Shown: positions 10,065-19,800 of the stretch, piece by piece
Numbering within the stretch: position 1 is the first letter of the stretch
Layout of the letters: every line of letters begins with the position of its first letter
NCBI RefSeq assembly: GCF_019204025.1
Contig: NZ_JAGSPB010000001.1
Coordinates: 620,001-684,000, forward strand
Source: Erythrobacter ani
Lineage (GTDB): Bacteria; Pseudomonadota; Alphaproteobacteria; Sphingomonadales; Sphingomonadaceae
Reading direction: 5' to 3'
DNA length: 64,000 nt
The notes under the pieces: model-generated
The model's database searches: none
What the model saw: the letters and a program-made list of their open reading frames with translations, nothing else
What the model was told of the DNA's origin: nothing
Made by a program: the position numbers and the translations under genes

Positions 10065-11078
10065 TCAGGGCGGATTGGTTCCGAACTGCTGGAAGACAGC
10101 GGTAGAGAAAGACGCGGAGCCAGCCATCAGACCAAACCCGATTTCATCAAGACTTCCGCCGGAGGCGGTTAAGAAAGCCGATATGCTCTCGGCCCCAATC
10201 TCGATCCAGTGGTATCCGTTTGGACTCACGAAAAGGGTCACTGTATCGCCGCTGACATTAACTCTGACCCATCGCGTGTTGCCCGCGAGGTACCTTGCTG
10301 GGACGCCTTCCGCCGAATAAGAGGTCGGGGTGGCCCAACGCCGTATTCCGGTAACCCATGTGCGGTCTCTGGAGGATCGGTAATGCCCCAGATAGACATT
10401 CAGCAGTCTACCGGATTGAGAATTCCTGAGAAGAATGAGCGGATAGGAATAATAGGATGTCGAGATGTTAGTGTATCCAGCAGTCTGATCTACTCGCATA
10501 AAGACATCGTAGGTCGACGACGTCGGCGCAGCTTGCATCAGACCGTGGATCTCACCGTCAACATCGGCCGTCATCACCAGGCCGTTGCCGGTATCGGCCG
10601 CCACGCTGCTGCCCTGATTGAGCCAGGTGAAATTCGCAAGTGAAGGAATGTCTCTCGGAGGGGCCTCATAAAACGAGCCGCCTCCGCCGCCACCCCCGCC
10701 GCTGCTATTGGTCGCCGATGTGATGCGCCCCTTGCTGTCGACGATGATGTTGGGGCTGGCGTAGCTGCCCGGAACGACCCCCGTATCCGTTAGCGTAGTG
10801 GCGGTCGATCCGGATGTCGTCACATCTCCGGTCAAATTTCCGCCAGTGATGCCGGTTGCGCTATCGAAGACGGCGATCTCGCCGGCATTGGGCGTGCCTT
10901 CATGAGTGGTTGTATTTTCGACGCATGCGGCCACAGCGTTGAAATTGTCCATCACCTCGGTCGCGTCGGCAACCTGCCCGTTCACGAGGGTGTGCGGGAC
11001 GACGCACTGCTGAGCCTGTGCCTGGCTCACAGCGAGCAGCGACGAAGCGACCAAAAGCGATCCTGAAATTAAGCGCAT
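10065..11078 (-). CDS. Secreted protein with tail-fibre-like linker and lectin-like C-terminal domain
   Basis: This 337-aa protein has a Sec signal peptide (cleavage near SQAQA), then QQCVVPHTLVNGQVADATEVMDNF. A low-complexity segment follows with IIVDSKGRITSATNSS, a phrase seen in phage tail and fibre-like proteins, then a Gly8 run. The C-terminal half (about 190 residues) is beta-rich and resembles concanavalin/LamG-like domains. It is probably an exported or surface-associated binding protein. It lies directly downstream of the last RHS remnant, whose last codons overlap its start. Confidence 0.7.
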   Translation of the reverse strand: MRLISGSLLVASSLLAVSQAQAQQCVVPHTLVNGQVADATEVMDNFNAVAACVENTTTHEGTPNAGEIAVFDSATGITGGNLTGDVTTSGSTATTLTDTGVVPGSYASPNIIVDSKGRITSATNSSGGGGGGGGSFYEAPPRDIPSLANFTWLNQGSSVAADTGNGLVMTADVDGEIHGLMQAAPTSSTYDVFMRVDQTAGYTNISTSYYSYPLILLRNSQSGRLLNVYLGHYRSSRDRTWVTGIRRWATPTSYSAEGVPARYLAGNTRWVRVNVSGDTVTLFVSPNGYHWIEIGAESISAFLTASGGSLDEIGFGLMAGSASFSTAVFQQFGTNPP

Positions 11079-11329
11079 TGCTGAAACGTCCTTCCCTCAA
11101 AGTATGAACGGTTGAGATTTGTGCTGGTTGAACTCTGGCGGGCAGGCGGCAGCGCCCGGATGAACTCCGCCTTCACGTCGCGTGCCGACGAACCATATTC
11201 CGCTATCACCCGGCCCCCAGCCAACACCAGAGACGCATCGTAAACGAAGGGCCGGGTGCCCGTCGGCTTATCCACCCGCACCCGGTCGCCAAGCCCATTA
11301 TAGGTGTAGCTCTGCGCCCCGATACTCAT
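11069..11329 (-). pseudogene. RHS tail remnant (array A, module 5)
   Basis: An 86-codon piece of RHS core (IGAQSYTYNGLGDRVRV, then VIAEYGSSARDVKAEF) matches the end of the big RHS gene at 16.9-21.6 kb. It keeps the extra ASLVLAG segment that only the displaced tails share. RHS similarity stops after EFIRALPPA, where unrelated residues follow to the stop. No toxin tip or immunity gene remains. It overlaps the start of the secreted-protein gene by 10 bp. Confidence 0.7.
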
Positions 11330-11335
11330 GTGCTT

Positions 11336-11776
11336 TCAAGCCTTGCCTGTCTGTGGTAACTCCTGGAGCCGCTTAAGCGCGTCTGTAGGTCGCTGAAATT
11401 TCTCCCCCGCTTCGATCAGCGCTTTTATCACAATTGATCGAAGTGCTGCCTTCACGTCCTCGCCATCCAGACCACTAAATCTTTCAATATTTAGTTTAAC
11501 AGTCAATGGCAAATCACCGTATTTACGATTTACACGATAGAACTCTGTCCCTCGACCTTCTTGGTTCTCAAAAAGAATCGCGAGGGTCACCCATGAAAAA
11601 GGAGCACAGTCAAGAAAACCAGATTTTATCATTACTTCTTCGATCTCGCCTCGGATTACCCCTAGCGCCTCAAAGCTACCAATAGGGTGACGAATTGGAG
11701 CGCCCGAGGCCGTAACGCCCGAGGAGCTAACCAATCCGAGTTTACGATCATGTGGGGGCTTGGCGGGAGGCGTCAT
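11336..11776 (-). CDS. Immunity protein (Imm39-like), toxin lost
   Basis: This 146-aa cytosolic protein has GLVSSSGVTASGAPIRHP, SFEALGVIRGEIEEVM, DCAPFSWVTLAILFE and RKYGDLPLTVKLNIE. I associate that pattern with the Imm39 family of polymorphic-toxin immunity proteins. Its ATG overlaps (ATGA) the stop of a short RHS-toxin remnant (11773-11979) whose toxin domain is gone. Retained immunity without its toxin is common in RHS arrays and may protect against sister strains. The family name is from memory and not confirmed. Confidence 0.65.
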   Translation of the reverse strand: MTPPAKPPHDRKLGLVSSSGVTASGAPIRHPIGSFEALGVIRGEIEEVMIKSGFLDCAPFSWVTLAILFENQEGRGTEFYRVNRKYGDLPLTVKLNIERFSGLDGEDVKAALRSIVIKALIEAGEKFQRPTDALKRLQELPQTGKA

Positions 11777-11979
11777 CTGTCTTTCTTGTTGCTCGGAAGC
11801 TTATCGTCGCCATGAATCCGCACCCAGTCGCCAAGCCCGTTATAGGTGTAGCTCTGCGCCCCGATATTGGTCCGGTCGTAGGTCGCAAGGCGGCCCCGTC
11901 CGTAATGGGTCTCGATAGCGGGTGCGTCCCAATGCCACTGTGACAATATGGTTTTGCGTTTAAAGTCTGGGGTCACCAT
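11773..11979 (-). pseudogene. RHS tail with deleted toxin (array A, module 4)
   Basis: A 68-codon frame contains a short piece of RHS core (GRLATYDRTNIGAQSYTYNG, then LGDWVR). It is joined directly to a last dozen residues (IHGDDKLPSNKKDR) that end in the ATGA overlap with the Imm39-like gene. The RHS exit segment and nearly all of the toxin have been deleted between about 11815 and the stop. It overlaps the end of the upstream immunity gene by 7 bp. Confidence 0.65.
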
Positions 11980-12401
11980 TCTTCCTCGCCAAGCAAGACA
12001 TTCATGACATCCGCATCAATTACGCGCTCCTCAGGAAAGTCGCGGAGAAAACGCTTGGCCTGAGCGGCGAAAGGGGCCTCCGCGAAGCGGTCTCTTGTAT
12101 TCGCAAAAAGCGACTTCAGCTCTCTCACTTTGATCGCTCGCGGAGCGCCAATTCTGAAGCGCTCTTTCTGACGGGTGATGCCTAATCTTTGCGGTATAGT
12201 CTTGGGCAAAATGCCCAAAGAGTTCATTTCGAAAAACTGACCGTTTCTATCGATCACCCAACGCAGATCTGCAGTTCCATTTTCATTCACGTTGACAAGA
12301 AGCTCGCCTTCTCGTGAGACTTTTGCGACTAAAAAAAACGTCCTGTTATCATCAGGAACTAGCTGATCTCCAAGAGCAGTGATGAACGGTTCATCAAACA
12401 T
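11973..12401 (-). CDS. Probable immunity protein for HNH-type RHS tip
   Basis: Counted from the ATG at 12401 (MFDEPFITALGDQ) this is 142 aa, soluble and acidic, with no signal peptide. I do not recognise the family. Its place 2 nt after the stop of the HNH-type toxin tip (12404-13446) is the standard position of a cognate immunity gene. Base composition is visibly more AT-rich than the flanking RHS core, as for the other immunity genes here. Confidence 0.6.
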   Translation of the reverse strand: MFDEPFITALGDQLVPDDNRTFFLVAKVSREGELLVNVNENGTADLRWVIDRNGQFFEMNSLGILPKTIPQRLGITRQKERFRIGAPRAIKVRELKSLFANTRDRFAEAPFAAQAKRFLRDFPEERVIDADVMNVLLGEEEW

Positions 12402-12403
12402 GC

Positions 12404-13446
12404 TTAGCGGCAATCACATTTAGTACCACCGCTGGAAGTCGAGCCGACAGCGTAACTGACAATCCCGGCTGTACCAGCCTTCATCCAGCGAGGGTAGTAG
12501 CGCGCTTGCTGTAGCCGACTCATATTGCGACGCCTGGAGTTTTCACCAAGAGGAACTCCGGGTTGCAGGTTTGCCGGATGGTTCAAAAGCCAGCTTGGCC
12601 AGTTGCCTTCTTGCTTGAATATCACGTGGTCCACCGTGTGGGAATTACGATTTAGGGGGCGGGAATTGACTGGTATCACTCCACGTCTCTGAAGTCGCTT
12701 CCTCATGGCATCCCAGTTCGGCACATTCTTGTAAGCGGCCTTGACCGCCGCGCGCTGGCTCAACTTAAAACCACCAACAAGAGCCCCCTTAACCAGCGCT
12801 CCGCCTCCAGTCGCGTCGACTAAAGCCAATCCGGCGTGAAATGCCGCCCAACCGTAGTTTCCACAATTGTAAGCTTCATATGCATCAAGACCGGAGCCCA
12901 GGACAGGCACATAACCAGCTGCACCGCGGAGATCGAACAAGCCAAGCGGATCGATCAAATTTACCGGATCGCCGTTCGCATAGAGGTAAGGGTTAGCCCC
13001 TCCCCCCAGCCCAATCGGGTCCGCCTGGATGTACCGGCCCGTCACCGGGTCGTAATCCCGCGCGCGGTTGTAGTAGAGGTCGCTCAGCACCTGGCTCTGG
13101 CCCGGGAAGCCGGGGCGCAGGAAGGCGTTGCCGGGAGTGACCACCTGTCCCTGCGCGTTGGTCGTGACGGTCGGCACGCCGAGATGATTGCCGTGCACCC
13201 AGTACAGCTCGAGCTGGCTTGATGCATTCTCCGCCACCATCGCCAGCGGAGCGTAGCCCGCAATATGATCCCCGCCGCCGAAGGGGGAATTGTCGTTCGC
13301 AGCAGGCGGGAGCGCCCAGATGAACTCGGCCTTCACATCGCTCGCCGAGGAACCATATTCCGCAATCACCCGGCCCCAACCAATACCAGAGACGCGTCGT
13401 AGACGAAGTGCGGCGTGCCCGTCGGCTTATTCACCCGCACACGGTC
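12404..13446 (-). pseudogene. Displaced RHS tail with HNH-like nuclease tip (array A, module 3)
   Basis: The open frame (321 codons) contains the RHS core end (HGNHLGVPTVTTNAQGQ, RARDYDPVTGRYIQADPIGL, NPYLYANGDPVNLIDPLG), then a new tip. The tip contains SHTVDHVIFKQEGNWPSWL and NHPANLQPGVPLGEN, resembling HNH nucleases in which His and Asn ligands surround a metal. There is no proper start: the frame begins inside RHS core after a frame-breaking insertion near 13380, and the homology itself runs to 13446. It is therefore a silent cassette that could only be expressed after recombination onto the full RHS gene. Confidence 0.75.
12948..13446. repeat. 499-bp direct repeat, copy 1
   Basis: Nearly identical, without indels, to 15736-16234 (2,788 bp away, same orientation). 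It covers the RHS core from the YDAS segment to LIDP. Both copies carry the same frame-breaking insertion near their 5' (minus-strand) ends, so the duplication came after the break. Such identical blocks are the substrate for tip exchange. Confidence 0.85.
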
Positions 13447-13480
13447 ACTCAGACTTATGTCGAACGACGGCCGATGATGA

Positions 13481-14044
13481 TTAGCTCTTGGTATCATCTA
13501 GCGCCCTGTCCACTGAGTCATCGTTCCTACCTCCAAACAGATTTGGGCCCACGACGCCGTTGTCAAACCAATCAAATACTTGAGGCAGCAATTTGACTGC
13601 GTGGTCGACCACTCTCGGAATGTTGCGCTCATCTTGGAAGGGCCAAAGCAAAAGAAACGGACGAAAGGAGCGTACTGACGACGAGAGCGAGAAGAGTTCG
13701 GGGCTCTCGGAGGTGCCCATTCGCTCGTAGGGAAACGGCTTGCCCCAGACGATCACGCCCTCGTATGGAGCAACTCCGAGAATAAGATAGAATTCTGGAT
13801 AGCTCCAATCATCGTAAACGATCTCTATCAAATCATCATGCCCTGCTCGGCCTCGACGAAAGAGCCCGTGCGGATTGTAGACCTTTGTCCTGGCTGATGG
13901 TTTGGGACACATCGGATTTTCGCCCTGAGCGAATCCTGCTTGTTCTAGAGCCGGAATTATCTCGGCCTTCACTGTGTCTCTCAAATCTCTGTAGAGACGT
14001 TCAGACCGGCCCTCGGGAATGAGGAGTTTGGAAAGCCAGATCAT
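13481..14044 (-). CDS. Probable immunity protein for PD-(D/E)XK-like RHS tip
   Basis: From the ATG at 14044 (MIWLSKLLIPEGR) this is 187 aa. That ATG overlaps the toxin stop as ATGA, which decides the start; ATG 14050 and TTG 14056 are alternatives. It is a soluble protein with a basic N-terminus and aromatic-rich middle (YDDWSYPEFYLILGVAPYEG). The family is not recognised. Its position right after the nuclease tip makes it the likely cognate antidote. Confidence 0.65.
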   Translation of the reverse strand: MIWLSKLLIPEGRSERLYRDLRDTVKAEIIPALEQAGFAQGENPMCPKPSARTKVYNPHGLFRRGRAGHDDLIEIVYDDWSYPEFYLILGVAPYEGVIVWGKPFPYERMGTSESPELFSLSSSVRSFRPFLLLWPFQDERNIPRVVDHAVKLLPQVFDWFDNGVVGPNLFGGRNDDSVDRALDDTKS

Positions 14045-14860
14045 TGGCATGCACAATCTCTATGCCTCCCTCTGCAATCGGCAATACCTATGGCGCCACC
14101 AATCCGCGAGCCCAAGTTGCCAAACCAGTCGTAAGTCCGACGCTCGACTAAATAATCGTCTCCCAAGCCATCTCTCGCGCGCCGCTGCGCCTTTGTCAGA
14201 TCACTCGTTCCAAACTTTGATTCGATATAGCGAGTGCGCCCGCCAATCTCGAACCTCCAATCTGAGCGTGCCGTGTACCCCCTAATGCGCTTCTTGTGAT
14301 CTCCCATTGGACGCCGGCCTAAGGCGCGATGTTTCAAATAGGACAGTCCCTCGCCGATCCTTCCCTTAGTCTTGTTCGAGAGAGGTTTCAGCGCGTTGAT
14401 CACTCCTTTTCGGCCAATAAAGCCTCCAAAACCGCCGCCCATAGCGCCTGCAATCAGAATGTCGCTCGCCGATGCGCGGTGCTCGGCAATCACCCGGACC
14501 CCAGCCAAAACCGAAGACGCGTCGTAGACGAAGTGCCGCGCGCCCGTCGGCTTATCCACCCGCACCCGGTCGCCAAGCCCGTTATTAGGTATAGCTCTGC
14601 GCCCCGATATTGGTGCGGTCGTAGCTTTCGAGCCGCCCGTATCCATCATAGCCTGCGGCAACCGCTATCCCGTCCGGGCGGCTCTCGCTCACGGTGTTTC
14701 CGCGCCAGAAAAGTTCGTCCTCCAAATGTCCAATGCTTTTCGACAATTGGCGCGAAGTATTATGCCTCAACCCAAACTTTCCAGAGGGTATTCTGTAGTT
14801 CGCACGATTTACGTCTGGCCCTTGATGCCGCCTAAGGTAATTGAGCAGGTTGGTTCGCAT
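14041..14860 (-). pseudogene. Displaced, frameshifted RHS tail with nuclease tip (array A, module 2)
   Basis: An ATG at 14860, sharing its A with the upstream immunity stop (TAATG), opens about 54 unrecognised residues. These run into RHS core (NTVSESRPDGIAVAAG to TNIGAQSYT). An extra base near 14585 shifts the frame; the other frame continues with LGDRVRVDKPTG and passes abruptly into a tip of about 150 residues containing FEIGGRTRYIESKFGTSDL. The E-x-K with preceding strands suggests a restriction-endonuclease-fold nuclease. The RHS exit motif (RYIQADPIGL...) is missing, so the junction is unusual. Confidence 0.7.
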
Positions 14861-15249
14861 TAGTATTTTGCCAACTCAGCCCTGAGATCTTCCGCGAGAC
14901 GTTGAGGGTCTACCGAGACACCTACGTCACCGGTCTTTGGGAAAACGGCTACACCACGACCCTTTACCACTAATTCAGGAGTCCAGCTGTGGAGCCAGTC
15001 TGAGATCGAAATCTCTTGCGCGGTGCAGCAATCCCAAGCCTCAACTGCGCATTTCTCAGCAAACGCTGAATGCGGCCAGACTGGAACTAACTGATGCCCA
15101 ACTGCGTCTGTTGCGAGGACCCAGCCATTCCCCCAAAGCGAGAATAATTTCTCCCCATCGCACGTCTTCTTTACGAAATACTCATATCTTTCAGATCCGG
15201 CTGCAGCGAGTAGAGCTTCCTGCTCACGCTTGTTGAGATTCCAACTCAT
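14860..15249 (-). CDS. DUF2750-like immunity protein
   Basis: This 129-aa protein has RYEYFVKKTCDGEKLFSLWG, LVPVWPHSAFAEKCA, WLHSWTPELV and VAVFPKTGDVGVSVDPQRL, matching my memory of the DUF2750 family, often found as polymorphic-toxin immunity. Its ATG overlaps the end of the preceding toxin frame (ATGA at 15246-15249), so it is the partner of the DLAHRRG-type tip. The frame is intact although its toxin carries stop codons. Confidence 0.75.
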   Translation of the reverse strand: MSWNLNKREQEALLAAAGSERYEYFVKKTCDGEKLFSLWGNGWVLATDAVGHQLVPVWPHSAFAEKCAVEAWDCCTAQEISISDWLHSWTPELVVKGRGVAVFPKTGDVGVSVDPQRLAEDLRAELAKY

Positions 15250-16279
15250 TTACGCCTCTTACGTTCAATTCGGTGCTGAATCTTGTGCAATTGCACATCT
15301 TGAAGATCGCTGTACTCATATCCTTACCCCCGTCTCGCTTCGAAGCCACGCCTATGTGCGAGATCCATGCCTTCGGGAACTCTCATTCTTTCTCGTTGAC
15401 CGCGAGCAATCTCGTTTAGGTCCCGCCTTAACTCTCCTCTGATCCTAGAAGAGAGCTTCGGATCATTCACTAGCTCTCGCAGACGAGGTTGCTTCCCGTT
15501 GCGTCCAATTGGAACCACACCACGCTCATCTCTCCAAAGACTGCGAACGATCTGCCGCCCGCCGCGTGTAGTCAGCCCACGCGCCAAGCCACCATAACCG
15601 GTTCCCATGAGAGTCCAGTCGGCTACCTCCCATCAGTCAACGCACTCAAGTTGGCCTTCGTTCGAGTAGAGTTGGTAAGCCAAGTTTGCGCCACCCACGA
15701 CAACTGGCACTATCACAACCCACGCTTCGCCGGCTGGATCGATCAAATTTACCGGATCGCCGTTCGCATAGAGGTAAGGGTTAGCCCCTCCCCCCAGCCC
15801 AATCGGGTCCGCCTGGATGTACCGGCCCGTCACCGGGTCGTAATCCCGCGCGCGGTTGTAGTAGAGGTCGCTCAGCACCTGGCTCTGGCCCGGGAAGCCG
15901 GGGCGCAGGAAGGCGTTGCCGGGAGTGACCACCTGTCCCTGTGCATTGCTGGTGACGGTCGGCACGCCCAGATGGTTGCCGTGGACCCAGTAGAGCTCGA
16001 GCTGGCTTGATGCATTCTCCGCCACCATCGCCAGCGGAGCGTAGCCCGCAATATGATCCCCGCCGCCGAAGGGGGAATTGTCGTTCGCAGCAGGCGGGAG
16101 CGCCCAGATGAACTCGGCCTTCACATCGCTCGCCGAGGAACCATATTCCGCAATCACCCGGCCCCAACCAATACCAGAGACGCGTCGTAGACGAAGTGCG
16201 GCGTGCCCGTCGGCTTATTCACCCGCACACGGTCGCCAAGCCCGTTATAGGTGTAGCTCTGCGCCCCGATATTGGTGCG
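15246..16279 (-). pseudogene. Displaced RHS tail with DLAHRRG-type nuclease tip, several stops (array A, module 1)
   Basis: RHS core (TNIGAQSYTYNGLGD onward, through RYIQADPIGLGGG and NPYLYANGD) is followed by VPVVVGGANLAYQLY, the same pre-toxin segment as the full gene. A TGA at about 15630 falls where the full gene has tryptophan. The frame then continues (LMGTGYGGLARGL) into a tip with MDLAHRRGFEARRG, a TAA, then GYEYSDLQDVQLHKIQHRI, and ends by ATGA overlap with the DUF2750-like gene. The His-rich tip resembles HNH-type RHS toxins. Two in-frame nonsense codons plus the upstream frame break make it inactive. Confidence 0.75.
15736..16234. repeat. 499-bp direct repeat, copy 2
   Basis: Same-orientation partner of 12948-13446. 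The few differences cluster around the TTNAQGQ/TSNAQGQ codons, where this copy is closer to the full-length RHS gene, which hints at gene conversion. Confidence 0.85.
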
Positions 16280-16299
16280 ACGAGGAACCTGAGCGAGCT

Positions 16300-16845
16300 T
16301 CACTGAGGCTTAAGATCATATTCTTGAGGTGCGCGATCATCAGCGGTCAACCGCCAGCCATCATTGAGAAGTTTGCTCGCAGTCGGCCCCACATAGTTAG
16401 AGTTGACTATCGCGAAGTTTGCGCGAATTTTTTTCTTTATGAGCGCATATAGATCAAGAGCCTCCATGGCTGCGGAGGCGGTTCCGACACTTCCAGAAAT
16501 CAGTGTTCTTTCACTAAATATACCTCCAAAGCAAACAGTGACTGAGTTTGGCACGGATAATTGGTCTATTATCTCGACAGCATCTCCTTTTCTCTGTTCA
16601 ACAAGGCGAGTTTTCGGCCTTTGTTTCTTTTTGAGCCAGAGATAAGAACTTTCAGTTACCTCAGCTCCCGACTTTGCCGAGCCAAAACCTTGAATTTCTT
16701 CGAGATCCTCGAAAATCTGCAATGGGCCATCTTGACGTCCTGCCAAAACGACTTTTGTTGGCATTTTATGCTGCACATCCTCAAAAACCTTCAACCAATC
16801 AGAATTTGTCGCGAAAACCGCGATGGACTTCGATCTGTTTGCCAT
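16300..16845 (-). CDS. Immunity protein of the full-length RHS toxin
   Basis: From the ATG at 16845 (MANRSKSIAVFATN), with AGGTGA about 8 nt upstream, this is 181 aa. It begins 9 nt after the stop of the intact RHS gene, so it is presumably the cognate antidote. It is soluble with no signal peptide. Blocks such as KVVLAGRQDGPLQIFEDLEE and VTVCFGGIFSERTLISG give no family I can name. A GTG at 16854 is an alternative start. Confidence 0.7.
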   Translation of the reverse strand: MANRSKSIAVFATNSDWLKVFEDVQHKMPTKVVLAGRQDGPLQIFEDLEEIQGFGSAKSGAEVTESSYLWLKKKQRPKTRLVEQRKGDAVEIIDQLSVPNSVTVCFGGIFSERTLISGSVGTASAAMEALDLYALIKKKIRANFAIVNSNYVGPTASKLLNDGWRLTADDRAPQEYDLKPQ

Positions 16846-16854
16846 GGCAATCAC

Positions 16855-19800
16855 CTATTTCGGCTTTGGAATAATGAGAAGGTGATCACGGGGCCTCTGC
16901 CCTCTAATTCTAGACGCATTTCGTAACTCCCGCGCGGTCGGTGTTACGCCGTCGGAAAGCGTATCGACCGTATTAATCCTCAGTATTCGTCCGTTTTTTG
17001 TCGCAGTAGTGTCTGCATAAGACGAACCTCTTCGGCCTCCTCCAGGCCCTCTGATGTATTCTTCCGGAAATCCGCGAGCACCATTTTTGATTTCCCAGCC
17101 ACGGTTCTCCAGTGCATCAGCGACCCTGTCGATATGGTCTCTTGTCGACGGTTTACCACGACGTCCGAAGGGGTTGCGCGGACCGGGAATAGCTCCACTT
17201 TGATCCTGCCAAAGGTTGCGTAAGGCCTGCCGACCTCCGCGTTTGGCTAGGCCACGAACCAGCCCTCCCAAGCCGGTTCCCATGAGTGCGAAATCGCCCA
17301 CTTCCCACCAGTCGACGCACTCAAATTGTCCGCCGTTCCAATAGAGCTGATAGGCGAGATTTGCGCCTCCGAGGACCGCTGGTATGATGATGAACCAAGC
17401 CTCTCCGGCAGGATCAATCAAATTGACCGGATCGCCGTTGGCATAGAGGTAAGGGTTAGCTCCTCCCCCCAGCCCGATCGGGTCCGCCTGGATGTAGCGC
17501 CCCGTCAGCGGGTCGTAGTCCCGCGCGCGGTTGTAGTAGAGGTCCGACAGTACCTGCGACTGGCCCGGGAAGCCGGGGCGCAGGAAGTCGTTGCCGGGAG
17601 TGACCACCTGACCCTGTGCATTGCTGGTGACGGTCGGCACGCCCAGATGGTTGCCATGCACCCAGTACAGCTCGAGCTGGCTCGATGAATTCTCCGCCAC
17701 CAGCGCCAGCGGAGCATAGCCCGCAATATGATCCCCGCCGCCGAAGGGGGAATTGTCATTCGCAGCAGGCGGGAGCGCCCAGATGAACTCGGCCTTCACA
17801 TCGCTCACCGACGAACCATATTCCGCTATCACCCGGCCCCACCCGTCGTAGACGAAGTGCCGCGTGCCCGTCGGCTTATCCACCCGCACCCGGTCGCCAA
17901 GCCCATTATAGGTGTAGCTCTGCGCCCCGATATTGGAGCGGTCGTAGCTTTCGAGGCGGCCGTATCCATCATAGCCTGCGGCAACCGCTATCCCGTCCGG
18001 GCGGCTCTCGCTCACGGTGTTTCCGCGTCCGTCGTAGGCGACAGTGCGCGTGCCGCTATCATCGGTGAAGCTCGCGAGCTGATTGGTTCCAGGCGAGTAG
18101 CTGTAGGTCTCAGACCCTCCGCTGGCCGAGCCGCTTGCGACCGCCATGGTCAGGCGGCCCACCTCGTCGTAGCCGTAAATCTGCGATCCTTGCGGGTTGA
18201 CGAGGTCGGCGATCGTGCCGATCCGGCCCACGGCATCGCGGCGATAGACGAGGTGGGAAAGATCGTTTGCGCCTTGAACGTTATACAGCCGGCGCGCGGC
18301 CAGCCAGCCATCGCTGCCCCAATCGTTCGCGACAGCGAGGCCATTGCCTAAAGCCATCGTCTTGACGGGACCGAATGCCTCGTAAGTATGCCCGTTGGCG
18401 ATTGTCGTCCACGCCGGAGCACTCGCCGACGCCTTCGTCTCGACCGAACCGACCCGCCCATGCGCATCGTATCCGTACCGCACCAACCGTCCCGAAGGAT
18501 AGGTGATCTGCATGATACGGTCCGCGACATCATATTGGTAGGTTAGCTGTGCGGTCGTACTTGAGCCGATGCTCTGCTGCTTCGCCGTGAGGTTGCCGCG
18601 ATGGTCGTATCCGAGCAGCGTCGTGCCAGAGCCGTCCACGACCCTGGTAAGTCTTCCAATCTCGTGAGACCCGGTGAGCCCGCCGGCGTCGTAGTGATAT
18701 TCGATCACCTCCGATGCGGGGCGACCCAGCGGCTGCTTCCGCGTAATCCGCCCGAGAGCATCATGCGTGTATTCGATCACCTGGCCGCGCCCGTCCGTGG
18801 ATCGGGTCATCCGACCAGCGTCGTCATATTCGTACGTGTTGGTGCCGCGGTCGGGCGACACCTCCTGAATGACTTCGCCAAATCCGTTATAGGTGAATTG
18901 CGTCGTGACGGAGATCGGGTCGCTGAACGTGAGCGTATTGTCCTGCTCATCGTAGGTCGAGCCAAGCGCCCCTCCATCGGGAGCAACGGTCGAAACCACC
19001 CGGTCGAGCGCGTCGAAGGAGGAGGCGGTCGTAAAACCGTTAGCATCGGTTAGGCTCGTAAGGTTGCTCACCCGGTCATAGCCGAGCCTCGCGGGCGAGC
19101 GCACGCCAAGGCTTTCGCTCATCAATCGGCCGAGTTCGTCGAACTGCCGCCGTATCAGGCGCGCGGTCGAGCCATCGATGCGCTTCACGGTCTCACGCTC
19201 AACATTGCCCATCGCATCATAGGCGTATTCGATCCGTTCGCCTCCGGCGCCAATCATCGCGGTCAGCCGGTTGGCCGTGTCATATTCCATGGTCAGCGCA
19301 GCCACGCCCGGCATGGTGAGCGCGGTGAGATTGCCGGCGGCATCATAGTCCATCGAAGTTGCCGCATCGAGCGCAGGGTTGCTGGGATGCTTTACCGTGA
19401 CGATGCGCACACGCCCGAGCAGATCATACGCGAACTGGGTAACCACACCATTTGGATCGGTCATGATCGCAGGACGGCCATTGGCATCATGCCCGGCATA
19501 GCTCGTGACATGTCCAAGCGCGTTGGTCATGGTCAGCATATTGCCAGCCGTATCGTATGTGTAACTCGTCAGATCATCGTTCGGGCCGCTGTCGGGTAGC
19601 GGACCGTTTTCGGAAAGCATGCGCCCGTTTGCATCCCAGCTGAATGCATAGGCGCGCGATGATCCATTGGTCGAATATGGAAGCGAATGGCTGGTGGTGT
19701 CGGTCAACACCAGTGTCTCAAGCCGCCCCTGTGCATCGTAAGAGTAGCTTTCCGTCAAACCTTGGGAAGTGACCGTAGCAGGCAGGTTGAAAGTAGGGTG

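Noticed and set aside
10065..11078. Prophage tail-fibre gene
   Set aside because: The IIVDSKGRIT phrase is phage-like, but the protein has a Sec signal peptide and no other phage gene is nearby.
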